A stretch of 37,571 nt of DNA from Bacteroides propionicifaciens DSM 19291 = JCM 14649 (GCF_000375405.1 NZ_AQWS01000026.1:1-37571), one strand, 5' to 3'. Positions 17,856 to 26,725 are shown, counted from the first letter of the stretch. A program made the numbers and translations. The notes: generated from the letters alone by a model not told the origin.

Positions 17856-18698
17856 TTATAGAATTGATTCTATACCTTCTCTCTTCTGATACGCTAGTGC
17901 AGCCCCTATAGCTGTGCTATATTCAGAATATTGTGGAATATGGAATCGAACCTTATAGAGCTCTTCTATTTTTTGGAATATTTCTCGGCATTGAGGGATT
18001 TTGGTAAGGTTACCAATCAAAACAAAATCTTTTATATTGCTATTGACAGCCGATAAAATGGCCGACTGCCCTATGGCACGAAGCACAAGATGAATAATGC
18101 CAGATGCTAAGTCTTCGGGCGAGGCGTTGCCATCCACCTTACCAAAATTAGAGGCAGTAGCATCTAGAGGTAAACCTGGTAGTGGTTTGCTACAGATGTC
18201 TTGAATAAGTAGGTCGATATTATTAATATTACCACGCGATGCTAGCTCAGCAATGGTATCAATCTTTTGAGTTTTAAGCAATAGTCTTGAAAGCCCAAGT
18301 AGAGTACCTCCTCCAATTCCTGTACCACCAATATGGGCAACACTATCTCCTTTAACCTTAACAAAAGAGGTCCCTGTACCCATACTAACAACAATCATCT
18401 CTTGAAGGTCAATCGTAAATCGAGCACCTAAGCCGTTGGCCAAGAACTCATCTGTGCGTGCAGTAGGGATGCCTAAGAGGGGTTTCTCTATAAAAGCACT
18501 ACCAACTCCGGTCAAAATAATTTCTTCAATATCGGATAGCGAAATTTCATTGATTGTAAGATACTTCCCCAAAGCCCCAAAGAGCGAAGCAACAGGGTCG
18601 GAAGCTCTAACGCAGAGGGGCGTTATAATGTCACTACCATTGACACCGACAATTTTAGTTGTACTTCCTCCAACATCTATACCTATAACAAGCCCCAT
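17856..18698 (-). CDS. coaW: Type II pantothenate kinase
   Basis: Cytosolic kinase that phosphorylates pantothenate, the first step of coenzyme A synthesis. The 280-aa product starts with the nucleotide-binding loop GLVIGIDVGGSTTKIVGV and has MIVVSMGTGTSFVKV, HIGGTGIGGGTLLGLSRLLL and DFVLIGNLTKIP, all features of the type II (eukaryote-like, ASKHA-fold) enzymes as in Staphylococcus CoaW. Length matches the family. It is a single gene on the minus strand. A -7-like TAACTTTG lies at 18738-18731, about 35 nt upstream of its start. Confidence 0.88.
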   Translation of the reverse strand: MGLVIGIDVGGSTTKIVGVNGSDIITPLCVRASDPVASLFGALGKYLTINEISLSDIEEIILTGVGSAFIEKPLLGIPTARTDEFLANGLGARFTIDLQEMIVVSMGTGTSFVKVKGDSVAHIGGTGIGGGTLLGLSRLLLKTQKIDTIAELASRGNINNIDLLIQDICSKPLPGLPLDATASNFGKVDGNASPEDLASGIIHLVLRAIGQSAILSAVNSNIKDFVLIGNLTKIPQCREIFQKIEELYKVRFHIPQYSEYSTAIGAALAYQKREGIESIL

Positions 18699-18824
18699 AA
18701 ATGATAATTATTAGTGGTTAATAATGACGGCAAAGTTATAATTTTATATTGAGACCTTACCTATAAACAACAAATCGATTTAACCGATTCTGAAGCTGTG
18801 AGACTAAATAACTCGATTAAAACC

Positions 18825-19193
18825 TTATTTTTTGAAGATGAAATAGACTGCAAGTATCAGGAATATAAAGCCTACAAGATGATTCCACCTTAAAGTTTCG
18901 TTTTTAAAAACGACAAGAGTAAAGATTGTAAATACAGTAAGAGAGATCACTTCTTGCATCACTTTTAGCTCCCATAGGTTAAAAGGCCCTCCGTTGTCAA
19001 TATAACCGATTCGATTGGCTGGCACCTGGAAACAATATTCGAAGAGTGCGATACCCCAACTTACAAGAATAATCATAGGTACTCCCATACTGGCAAGAGA
19101 TCCCATATCTTTAAACTTAAGATGCCCATACCAAGCGAGAGTCATAAAAAGGTTTGAGCAGATTAATAGTCCTATAGTGCTGAGCGATTTCAT
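18825..19193 (-). CDS. DUF486 family small membrane protein
   Basis: A 122-aa protein with four hydrophobic helices (about 5-22, 36-55, 77-97, 102-120). Conserved stretches FMTLAWYGHLKF, WGIALFEYCFQVPANRIGY and WNHLVGFIFLILAVYFIF identify the DUF486 family, which is distantly like drug/metabolite transporters. The substrate is unknown. It is a lone minus-strand gene; on that strand TATTTTTG (19226-19219) lies about 25 nt upstream of the start and fits the -7 promoter element. Confidence 0.85.
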   Translation of the reverse strand: MKSLSTIGLLICSNLFMTLAWYGHLKFKDMGSLASMGVPMIILVSWGIALFEYCFQVPANRIGYIDNGGPFNLWELKVMQEVISLTVFTIFTLVVFKNETLRWNHLVGFIFLILAVYFIFKK

Positions 19194-19346
19194 TATTTTA
19201 TGTTGTTTATATTTAGCCCAAAAATAAACATTTTATCAATCATTCGTGTTGATAATCAACCATTATTTATGCATTTGAGAGTTATAGCTTACTATTTAAT
19301 AAAAAATATTCTTACGATTAAGTGTGTTTTATTATGAATATAACTC

Positions 19347-19565
19347 TATATTTGCACTCTGGTAAAAAACAGGTAACCAGAGAATATGAATCTTACATAC
19401 AATTTTCGCAGTCTTATCCAGATGAACTCAAATCATTTGAACGGAGTAAATCCTGTTTCAAAGGCATATTTATCGCCTTTAGATCCGCAATTCAGTATTA
19501 TTAATATAATAGCCGATAACGTTTTACGTTTGTCGGCTTTTTTTATGTCTTTAAACAAACAATAA
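19347..19565 (+). promoter_or_regulatory. Structured leader of the uracil permease gene
   Basis: TATATTTG (19347-19354) is a -7 promoter match, so the transcript would start near 19361, within or just before a hairpin CTCTGGT (19357-19363) / ACCAGAG (19376-19382). A second small hairpin (AAAGGC/GCCTTT) lies near 19460-19483. A terminator at 19511-19544 stops just before the ribosome-binding area of uraA. This layout points to transcription attenuation in a roughly 200-nt leader. It does not match the purine riboswitch core, and I do not recognise another known class. Confidence 0.6.
19511..19544 (+). terminator. Terminator inside the uraA leader
   Basis: AGCCGA (19511-19516) pairs with TCGGCT (19533-19538), with an inner ACG/CGT pair, followed by seven T in all. 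It lies only 21 nt before the uraA start, so it must be read through for the gene to be expressed. Confidence 0.8.
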
Positions 19566-20882
19566 ATGAACACAAACGACGAGAAAAAAGTAGTTTTGGG
19601 GGTAGATGAGCGCCCCAAATTTATCCAATGGATTGTTCTTAGCATCCAGCACCTTTTTGCAATGTTTGGTGCAACCGTATTGGTGCCGGCACTTACAGGT
19701 ATCAGCCCTGCTGTAGCTCTAATAACGAGTGGAATAGGAACCTTGGCTTTTATCATCATTACCAAGGGGAAGGCTCCTTCATACCTAGGATCTTCTTTTG
19801 CTTTTATTAGTCCTATTATTGCGGTCAAAGCTTTGGAACTCGATCCAGCCTCAGGAGTGGGTATGGGTAGCTTCTTAGTCGGCGGTTTCATGGTCGGTGT
19901 GACTTATATTATTGTAGCATTAATAATTCATAAAGCAGGGACTACTTGGTTGATGAAACTACTTCCCCCCGTGGTTGTAGGCCCTGTTATTATGGTTATT
20001 GGTCTTGGTCTTGCTTCAACAGCTATCGGGATGGTTACCAATAATGCAGCAGGAGAATACGACATAACTTATGTTCTGATCGGTTTTATTACCTTAACCA
20101 TTACTGTTGTTACGGCCATATTTACACGTGGTTTCCTGAGTGTAATTCCTGTATTGATAGGTATCGTAGGAGGCTATCTATCGGCATTAGCAATGGGAGT
20201 GGTAGACATAGAGCCTGTTCTAGCAGCTAAATGGTTTGAAGTTCCTGCGTTCCAAATCCCATTCTTAAACTATACACCTTCATTTTCTTGGAGAGTAATT
20301 TTACTAATGGTTCCAGTAGCAGTTGTACCAATTGCTGAACACATAGGTCACCAATTAGTACTTAGTAAGGTTATCCATAAAGACCTAATTAAAGACCCAG
20401 GCTTAGATCGATCTATGTTTGGTGACGGTATAGCTACAATCTTAGCTTCAACTCTAGGAGGCCCTCCAAATACAACATACGGAGAGAATATTGGAGTACT
20501 GGCCATCACTCGTGCTTTTAGCATCTACTTATTCATTGGAGCTGCATTTTTTGCTATCCTTTTTGGATTCTGTGGTAAGGTAGCTGTTTTACTATCTACC
20601 ATACCATCTCCAGTGATGGGAGGTGTTTCAATTTTACTCTTCGGTATAATTGGTTCTAGTGGCTTGCGTATGCTAGTGGAAAACAAGGTTGACTTTAGCA
20701 TCAAGCGTAACCTTATAATTTCTTCTGTAATTTTGGTAATCGGAATTGGTGGAGCAGCTATTCATGTAGGGAATCTTTTCTCACTCGAGGGCATGGCTCT
20801 AGCTTCAATTATCGGTGTTATTCTTAATCAAGTGTTACCTGGCAAAGAGGTAGTTGACTTCGAGAAGATGTTTAAAGACTAA
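19566..20882 (+). CDS. uraA: Uracil permease, NCS2 family
   Basis: Inner-membrane proton symporter for uracil. The 438-aa product has the NCS2 pattern of 14 helices and closely follows UraA: QHLFAMFGATVLVPALTG near the N-terminus, PSYLGSSFAFISP, the helix-8 motif VVPIAEHIGHQ with E258, and helix-10 GGPPNTTYGENIGVLAITR with E307. These two Glu correspond to the uracil-binding Glu of E. coli UraA, which favours uracil over xanthine or urate. It is a single gene with its own leader, in which a terminator suggests control by pyrimidine supply or a related signal. Confidence 0.93.
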   Translation: MNTNDEKKVVLGVDERPKFIQWIVLSIQHLFAMFGATVLVPALTGISPAVALITSGIGTLAFIIITKGKAPSYLGSSFAFISPIIAVKALELDPASGVGMGSFLVGGFMVGVTYIIVALIIHKAGTTWLMKLLPPVVVGPVIMVIGLGLASTAIGMVTNNAAGEYDITYVLIGFITLTITVVTAIFTRGFLSVIPVLIGIVGGYLSALAMGVVDIEPVLAAKWFEVPAFQIPFLNYTPSFSWRVILLMVPVAVVPIAEHIGHQLVLSKVIHKDLIKDPGLDRSMFGDGIATILASTLGGPPNTTYGENIGVLAITRAFSIYLFIGAAFFAILFGFCGKVAVLLSTIPSPVMGGVSILLFGIIGSSGLRMLVENKVDFSIKRNLIISSVILVIGIGGAAIHVGNLFSLEGMALASIIGVILNQVLPGKEVVDFEKMFKD

Positions 20883-20911
20883 ATCAATTCCCCAATAGTT
20901 TAGTTAAACCA

Positions 20912-20953
20912 AAAAGAGGCTGATAGAAATGAAATTCTATCAGCCTCTTTTCT
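20912..20953 (+). terminator. Terminator of uraA
   Basis: AAAAGAGGCTGATAGAA (20912-20928) pairs with TTCTATCAGCCTCTTTT (20935-20951) around a 6-nt loop. Because both flanks are A/T runs it could also stop transcription from the right. Confidence 0.9.
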
Positions 20954-21028
20954 GTATGACTTATCAAGCTTAGCGTTTATTGTCAAAATGACTTACTCAC
21001 TTAACTTGTCCGACTAGCTCGCTTACAG

Positions 21029-21068
21029 CTTCTGCCTTACTCATAAGGTAGAGTGTACCTAGCAGAAG
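21029..21068. repeat. Inverted repeat downstream of the 153-aa gene
   Basis: CTTCTGC near 21029 pairs with GCAGAAG ending near 21068, and nested pairs (CCTTA/TAAGG, AGGTA/TACCT) lie inside. On the minus strand this follows the stop of the 153-aa gene directly. A short open frame, MSKAEAVSELVGQVK, runs through it on that strand. Function unknown. Confidence 0.4.
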
Positions 21069-21072
21069 TGTC

Positions 21073-21534
21073 TTAACGGTTCATTAAAGCCTTATGCTTG
21101 GGAAGTAAAGCTTTGCTATTGAGCATATTTACATTGTTAAGCAATTCTAGTTTTTCTTTAAAACTTAGTTTTATCAAATTTGGATTTTCAAGCCACCAGT
21201 TGTAAAACTTAACAGGAAAGCGCTTGTAAGGCACACTAGCAGGAATCTGATCGTTGTAGCCAGGGAAATCAATATTCAGCTTTAAACCTAAGAACATTTT
21301 TTCTTCATTAGGGATTTTACGAATACGCTCAAACAATACACGATTAAGATGCGGTTCAAGTTCAAAATGTTGCTTGTCTCTGAGTCGAGCAAAGCTTAAA
21401 GGATCTTGAGATATCCATTCATCAACAGTTCGAGTAACATCTTCACCATTAACATGAATAGTAATCCTATTATTTGAAGCATAAACTGTATCTGTACGAA
21501 GAGGGAAAGCAGCGGATTGCGTAATAGATGCCAT
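21073..21534 (-). CDS. Hypothetical protein, 153 aa
   Basis: I do not recognise this protein. It has no signal peptide or membrane segment and looks like a soluble cytoplasmic protein. It is mixed charged, with NRITIHVNGEDVTRTVDEWIS near residues 22-42, NRVLFERIRKIPNEEKMFLGLKLNIDFPGY in the middle, and a basic C-terminal part rich in Leu, Lys and Asn. Codon use looks ordinary for the window. It is a lone minus-strand gene with a long AT-rich upstream region. No functional residue pattern or neighbour suggests a role. Confidence 0.65.
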   Translation of the reverse strand: MASITQSAAFPLRTDTVYASNNRITIHVNGEDVTRTVDEWISQDPLSFARLRDKQHFELEPHLNRVLFERIRKIPNEEKMFLGLKLNIDFPGYNDQIPASVPYKRFPVKFYNWWLENPNLIKLSFKEKLELLNNVNMLNSKALLPKHKALMNR

Positions 21535-21930
21535 GTTCTAATTTTAGTTTAATATTAATTTAGTTAGTAAGAGTGTGATATTTAATTGTATTTTGTCAAT
21601 CACACAATTAAATAGAAAATGCTTAAATAACTTTCAAAATTTTATTTGAGTTCGAGATAAAACATGAAAGTCAGTGTTTTACAATATATTAAGATTTAGA
21701 GGTGTGATCAAAAACTCATTAAAGGTCAAAAAAGGTCGTTTATCCCATTTTATCGGATAAAAGTTACATTTATACATGAGTTTTGATTGTTTCCTATAAA
21801 ATAAATATTAAAAGGATTAATATACAAATATTTTAAGGATTATTTCATTATATCTTATTGGAAACTAAATAGATAGAAATAGATATAAGGATCAAAACTA
21901 AGGAAGGATAGTTGAAAAGTAAATGCACAA
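21535..21930. other. AT-rich intergenic region with inverted repeats
   Basis: About 400 nt without a gene. TTTATCC (21739-21745) pairs with GGATAAA near 21754-21761, and ATCAAAAACTCAT near 21707-21719 is almost the reverse complement of ATGAGTTTTGAT near 21776-21787, so the outer pair encloses the inner hairpin. It may hold the promoter and regulatory site of the 153-aa gene, or a small RNA. No known element recognised. Confidence 0.4.
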
Positions 21931-21974
21931 AAAATGCGGATGCTAGGCTATTGCTGAACATCCGCATTTGTTTT
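21926..21974 (-). terminator. Terminator of spt
   Basis: AAATGCGGATG (21932-21942) pairs with CATCCGCATTT (21959-21969). On the minus strand the stem is followed by TTTTGTG; on the plus strand by GTTTTTATG. It lies just past the spt stop. Confidence 0.85.
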
Positions 21975-21995
21975 TATGTCAATTGATACTGTGTA

Positions 21996-23180
21996 TTATA
22001 GCAAATCAAGAGCCTTGAAGCACTTTATAAGCTTGCTTACCGCAAAATCAATTTGTTCTTTAGTATGTGTTGCCATCAACGAAAAACGGATTAACGTATC
22101 GTTGGGTGAACAAGCTGGAGGAACTACAGGATTAACAAATATCCCCTCGTCAAATAACATCTTTGTTACAATAAAGGTTTTATCCATATCTCGAACATAC
22201 AAAGGAATGATAGGAGTAGAGGTCGAACCTATTTCGAAACCACTATCTCTGAAGCATTTCAATGCATAGTTTGTTAGTTCCCATAATCTTTCGATACGCT
22301 CTGGTTCTTGTTTCATTATTTCTAGGGCAGCACTTGCAGCAGCTGTAGCAGCAGGCGTGTTACTTGCACTAAAGATATATGAGCGAGAGTTGTGGCGTAA
22401 ATAGTTGATAACCGAAGCATCAGCAGCAATAAAACCTCCAATTGAGGCTAGTGACTTACTAAATGTTCCCATAATCAAATCAACATCTTTGGTAACACCA
22501 AAGTGATCACAAGTACCTTTTCCATGACTACCCAATACGCCTAAGCCGTGGGCTTCATCAACCATGATACTTGCATTATACTGCTTAGATAAGCGCACTA
22601 TTTCGGGTAAATTTGCAATATCACCCTCCATACTAAACACTCCATCAACAATAATTAGTTTTACAGCCTCTGGACGACACTTTTTGAGTTCGTTTTCGAG
22701 AGACTCCATATCGTTATGTTTAAATTTCGATACAGTTGAAAAAGAAAGACGACGGCCTTCTACAATAGAAGCGTGGTCTAACTCGTCACAAATGATGTAG
22801 TCTTCACGGCCAGTAACACAAGATACAACTCCTAAATTCACCTGGAAGCCAGTAGAATAAATAATAGCATCTTCTTTTCCGACAAATTCGGCTAAATCCT
22901 TTTCGAGTTGAATATGTAGATCTAAAGTTCCATTAAGGAAGCGAGACCCTGCACAACCAGTACCATATTTACGAGTTGCTTCAACAGCCGCTTCAATTAC
23001 TTTAGGATGATTTGTTAGACCTAAATATGAATTGGAGCCAAACATAAGTACTTTTTTGCCACTCATCAGCACCTCTGTGTCTTGTTCGCTCTCAATGCAG
23101 CGAAAATAGGGATATACGCCTTTCGATTTTATCTGTTGAGGTAGGTCGTATTTCGCCAATTTATCTTGTAATAATCCCAT
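21996..23180 (-). CDS. spt: Serine palmitoyltransferase
   Basis: PLP enzyme of the alpha-oxoamine synthase family that condenses serine with a fatty acyl-CoA to 3-ketosphinganine, the first step of sphingolipid synthesis. The 394-aa protein has the PLP lysine K242 in MGTFSKSLASIGG, D208 and H211 in IMVDEAHGLGVLG, and H136 in CDELDHASIVEGRR. It could be mistaken for glycine C-acetyltransferase or KAOS (BioF), but the N-terminus GLLQDKLAKYDLPQ, the RYGTGCAGSRFLNGTLDLH-like region and the C-terminal THTKEQIDFAVSKLIKCFKALDLL closely resemble the Bacteroides enzyme as I remember it. A TATCTTTG -7 element lies at 23292-23285 on the minus strand. It diverges from a lipid kinase gene. Confidence 0.9.
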   Translation of the reverse strand: MGLLQDKLAKYDLPQQIKSKGVYPYFRCIESEQDTEVLMSGKKVLMFGSNSYLGLTNHPKVIEAAVEATRKYGTGCAGSRFLNGTLDLHIQLEKDLAEFVGKEDAIIYSTGFQVNLGVVSCVTGREDYIICDELDHASIVEGRRLSFSTVSKFKHNDMESLENELKKCRPEAVKLIIVDGVFSMEGDIANLPEIVRLSKQYNASIMVDEAHGLGVLGSHGKGTCDHFGVTKDVDLIMGTFSKSLASIGGFIAADASVINYLRHNSRSYIFSASNTPAATAAASAALEIMKQEPERIERLWELTNYALKCFRDSGFEIGSTSTPIIPLYVRDMDKTFIVTKMLFDEGIFVNPVVPPACSPNDTLIRFSLMATHTKEQIDFAVSKLIKCFKALDLL

Positions 23181-23710
23181 GAATTGATGTTTATAAATAA
23201 TCCGTTATTTAGACAATTCATCCACCAAACGAATAGTTGATAAATGTAGTGTATGTGTAAGTTATAGTTATTTTTAACAGTGGGCAAAGATAAGAATAAA
23301 ACGACTTAAATCAGTATGTTTTCAAAAAAAATGTATTAATCCCGATATTGTCTCTATTATAATAGCTGGCGTATTATAATAGAGAGCATGTGTCATTATT
23401 ATTACAATAATATAAGTTTAGTATTCTATTAGTGAGCCAGAAACTACTTCAATACCAGCATGAGTCGACAATCTGGTTTCAGAAAGACAAAGTACCTCAG
23501 GGTAATCTAAATCTCATAATTTAAGATATTTAGCTCTGCTTAATCGCGATAATCAACTTCTATATATAGAACAAAACATCAATAGTCAAAAACAACAACA
23601 AAATTTTGTTAATAGAACTAGAGGTTTTAACTTACAAATAGTTTTATCTTTGCACTTAGAATAGAGATGGGATAATGAGATCCTCGAATAAATGACTCGA
23701 TACTGATTAA
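23181..23710. promoter_or_regulatory. 530-nt divergent promoter region of spt and the lipid kinase
   Basis: It holds a -7 element for spt (TATCTTTG, minus strand 23292-23285) and one for the kinase (TATCTTTG, plus strand 23645-23652); clear -33 motifs are lacking. Between them is a perfect palindrome TCTCTATTATAATA (23351-23364) / TATTATAATAGAGA (23372-23385) with a 7-nt centre. I saw no convincing gene in the rest. Confidence 0.6.
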
Positions 23711-24607
23711 ATGAAAACAAATATAACCTTTATAATAAATCCCGTTTCGGGGACAGGTAATAAGCAGGAGCTTCCTGCGATGATTGAGCGAGTATTGGCA
23801 TCTGCTGCTATTAATTACGAAATCATTTTCACCAAATATGCAGGTCATGCTGAGGAAATAGCTACCGAAAAGGCTAAATCAGGTGTCGATATAGTTGTAG
23901 CTGTTGGTGGAGATGGAACGGTAAATGAAGTGGGTCGCGCACTTGTTGATACTTCAACCGCTTTGGGTATTATTCCGTGTGGATCGGGTAATGGTTTAGC
24001 ACGTCATTTAGGAATATCTTTAATCCCTAAGAAAGCGATAGAACTCTTAATTGACGCTGTACCCAGCATCATCGACTATGGCAAGATTAATAATGAAATC
24101 TTATTCTTTTGCTCTTGTGGTGTAGGTTTTGATGCACTGGTTAGTCTGAAGTTTTCACAAGCCAACCGTAGAGGATTGATGAGTTATTGCAATATTGCAC
24201 TCAGAGAGAACTTTAACTATAAACCCGAAACTTATCACTTGATTACTGATGAGGGTGCTGAGCTTATTGATAAAGCCTTTGTTATAGCTTGTGGTAATGC
24301 AGCACAATATGGTAATGATGCCTTTATCGCTCCACATGCTTCTATCCAAGACGGCTTGCTTGATGTTACTTTAATTGAGCCGATTCATTTTATCGATACA
24401 CCAATCCTATCCTACCAACTTTTCACGAAAAAGATTGATACCAATAAGAAAACTAGGACTTTACGCTCAAAGAAAGTGCAAATTATAAGAGAATCCGAAG
24501 GAGCTATGCACTATGATGGAGAACCAATTATGGCCCCTAAGAATTTGACTATTGAAGTTGTTCAGGGTGGATTGAAAGTTATTGCGAACTCTCTAAGAAA
24601 AATTTAG
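23711..24607 (+). CDS. Diacylglycerol/sphingosine-type lipid kinase
   Basis: A 298-aa soluble lipid kinase of the DAGK catalytic family (YegS/BmrU/DgkB type). The nucleotide-binding motif VAVGGDGTVNEVGR (63-76) and the GSGNGLARHLG loop (91-101) are clear; TFIINPVSGTGNK begins the fold, and GAMHYDGEP near the C-terminus is the conserved metal/lipid region. Family members phosphorylate diacylglycerol, sphingosine or related lipids with ATP. Because it diverges from spt, a sphingoid or ceramide substrate is attractive, but this is inference; diacylglycerol recycling is the conservative alternative. Confidence 0.87.
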   Translation: MKTNITFIINPVSGTGNKQELPAMIERVLASAAINYEIIFTKYAGHAEEIATEKAKSGVDIVVAVGGDGTVNEVGRALVDTSTALGIIPCGSGNGLARHLGISLIPKKAIELLIDAVPSIIDYGKINNEILFFCSCGVGFDALVSLKFSQANRRGLMSYCNIALRENFNYKPETYHLITDEGAELIDKAFVIACGNAAQYGNDAFIAPHASIQDGLLDVTLIEPIHFIDTPILSYQLFTKKIDTNKKTRTLRSKKVQIIRESEGAMHYDGEPIMAPKNLTIEVVQGGLKVIANSLRKI

Positions 24608-24614
24608 GCAAACT

Positions 24615-25886
24615 CTAGCTCTTTAAAGTTATCTTGAATTGGTGAAAGTTATCTGCAAACTGATAGCCAATATCCCATTTATGAAAAATGCAGATTTCTT
24701 TAGCAATAGCCAGTCCTAAACCACTCCCGTATTTAGAGTTATCCTTTCGTATGAAACGTTTAAATATAGATGAATCTCCTAACCCAGGAGATTCACTTGT
24801 GTTATAGACTATAAGTGAATGCTCATCAAGCAGGATTCGTACATCACCCTTAGGTTTATTGTATCGGATTGCATTCGAGAACAAATTATTAAGTAGTACA
24901 TCAACTAATGTCGAATTGGCTTTCACCTGAAATGTATCAACTGTCGAAATTGAAAAATTCACATCTTCAGAATTGGCTATCTCTTTAAATAGTTGGTAGG
25001 TATCTTTGAGCTTTTGCACCAAATCAACATTCTCTTGCGTCATATACTGGTTATTATCAATCTTAGCAAGGAGTAATAAATTCTTATTCAGTCGTTTAGT
25101 TTGAGCCGAAGCAGTATATAAAGATTGAATAATTTTATTTTGTGATTCTGTTAAGTCAGGATCTTGAAGCAATAGATCAAGTTGAGATTGCACTACGGCT
25201 AGAGGAGTTTGGAGTTCGTGAGAAGCATTTTCTATAAACTCTTTTTGACGTTGATAGCTTCTTTGAGTCCGATGCATCAACTCTGATAGCTTTTCATTAA
25301 GATATTTATATTCAATAATATTAGTAGCTTGAAACTTCGGTATTGACTTACCATTTACTTCAAATAAACTAAGAGTCTGCAACGTATTATAGAAGGGATT
25401 AGAAATTTCACGTGAGAATATACGATAAACAACCATTAATCCGATAATGATAAAAAAGAACTCCACACCAAGCTGTGAGGCAATCATTACAATCAAATCT
25501 GCTCGACTAATCATGGGTATACGTGAAGCAATTAAATAGGGTTCATCTTCAATTTTAATCGACTCGTAGATTACGCGATAATCGATAACTTCATTTAAAC
25601 TCTTATCAAAATAGATGTGCTGTATGGGAGTGTTGAGTTTAATGTCTTCTTTAAACTCAATAATTTGAAGGTCTGGATTATAATGATTCCATGTATCAAT
25701 ATCTATATAAGAGAGGACAGGTAGCTGGTTTTCCTCAAACTGTTTGATACGATAAGTTATCATGTGGTCTAAGTCATCGGTATAGAATGCCTTAATAATA
25801 TAGAATAGGAGTGGGCTAACCAGCGTTAGAACGATAACTGTAGAAACAATAAAATTGATAACACTTCTAAATTTCAAGCTATGCAT
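24615..25886 (-). CDS. Sensor histidine kinase
   Basis: Inner-membrane sensor of a two-component system, 423 aa. One membrane helix at about 10-33, a periplasmic sensor region of about 100 residues, and a second helix at about 132-157. The phosphoacceptor is H223 in ENASHELQTPLAVVQ. The ATP domain has an N box (LLNNLFSNAIRYNKPKG, N334/N338) and a G2 box GSGLGLAIAKEI (387-398). The first G box is unusual: NTSESPGLGD instead of the usual D-x-G-x-G. It lies 21 nt downstream of its response regulator in one operon. The signal is unknown; its neighbours concern membrane lipids. Confidence 0.92.
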   Translation of the reverse strand: MHSLKFRSVINFIVSTVIVLTLVSPLLFYIIKAFYTDDLDHMITYRIKQFEENQLPVLSYIDIDTWNHYNPDLQIIEFKEDIKLNTPIQHIYFDKSLNEVIDYRVIYESIKIEDEPYLIASRIPMISRADLIVMIASQLGVEFFFIIIGLMVVYRIFSREISNPFYNTLQTLSLFEVNGKSIPKFQATNIIEYKYLNEKLSELMHRTQRSYQRQKEFIENASHELQTPLAVVQSQLDLLLQDPDLTESQNKIIQSLYTASAQTKRLNKNLLLLAKIDNNQYMTQENVDLVQKLKDTYQLFKEIANSEDVNFSISTVDTFQVKANSTLVDVLLNNLFSNAIRYNKPKGDVRILLDEHSLIVYNTSESPGLGDSSIFKRFIRKDNSKYGSGLGLAIAKEICIFHKWDIGYQFADNFHQFKITLKS

Positions 25887-25907
25887 AAGTCGTTTTTTGT
25901 TATTAGA

Positions 25908-26585
25908 TTACTCCTCAATCCAGCGGTAGCCTGTTCCATAGATCGTTTTTATACATTCTCCTTTATCATATTGAGCAAGTTTGGCTTTCAGATTTTTGAT
26001 GTGCGTGTAAACAAAGTTATGACTATTAAACATGTCGGCCATATCACCTGATAAATGTTCAGCTATAGCATTTTTGGAAATTACACGATTCTGGTTAGCC
26101 ACCAAAAGCACCAATAAATTATATTCAGTCTTGGTAAGTTCCAAACTTTTATTGTCAACAACGGCTGTTTTGGCAAGTAAGTTTATCGCAATACCATTTG
26201 AGTGAATTACATTAGAGCTATTCGATATTTTTCGTCTAAGTAAAGCATAGATACGGACACCTAATTCTGGTAATGAAAAAGGTTTAGCTAAATAATCATC
26301 GGCTCCAATCATAAGCCCACTAATCTTGTCGTCTAAACTAGTCCTAGCAGAAAGAATGATTATACCACTATCTATTTGGCGATTTCGAATAACCTCAAGA
26401 AGCTTCAATCCGTCACCGTCGGGCAAGTTTAAATCTAAGAGGATACAACTATAATCGTATAGGCTGATTTTTTCCAATCCTTCATGATAAGTAAAAGCTT
26501 GCTCACATAAGTATTTGTTATTGGTCAAATACTGATACATATTATCTGATAGGTTTTTCTCATCCTCAATAATTAGTATTTTCAT
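25908..26585 (-). CDS. OmpR/PhoB-family response regulator
   Basis: Transcription factor of the two-component pair, 225 aa. The receiver domain (1-115) has the acidic pocket IIEDEKN, phosphoacceptor D51 in ILLDLNLPDGDG, a Ser at the switch position (IIILSART) and K101 in DYLAKPFSLPELG. The C-terminal winged helix (about 130-223) has LELTKTEYNLLVLLVANQ and the wing KTIYGTGYRWIEE. All phosphorylation residues are present. It is the first gene of the pair. The divergent gene 180 nt away encodes a PAP2 phosphatase, which might be a target. Confidence 0.94.
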   Translation of the reverse strand: MKILIIEDEKNLSDNMYQYLTNNKYLCEQAFTYHEGLEKISLYDYSCILLDLNLPDGDGLKLLEVIRNRQIDSGIIILSARTSLDDKISGLMIGADDYLAKPFSLPELGVRIYALLRRKISNSSNVIHSNGIAINLLAKTAVVDNKSLELTKTEYNLLVLLVANQNRVISKNAIAEHLSGDMADMFNSHNFVYTHIKNLKAKLAQYDKGECIKTIYGTGYRWIEE

Positions 26586-26725
26586 ATGCTAAAAAAACAG
26601 GTTATTTTTCATTTATTCTACTCTATAATGCAATATTACGAATAAGAGTTATCAAAACATTAAATATACTGTACGATTTAATACAACTGTAACTTTTAGA
26701 ACAGAAACACTACAGAATTAGAGTT

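Noticed and set aside
19347-19565. Purine riboswitch before the permease
   Set aside because: The conserved core of that class is absent, and the permease residues favour uracil.
19433-19891. 152-aa open frame antisense to the start of uraA
   Set aside because: It lies over a well-supported gene and leader on the other strand and has no recognisable protein features.
21996-23180. Glycine C-acetyltransferase or BioF instead of serine palmitoyltransferase
   Set aside because: Overall resemblance at both termini is to the Bacteroides sphingolipid enzyme; no biotin or threonine-degradation gene is nearby.
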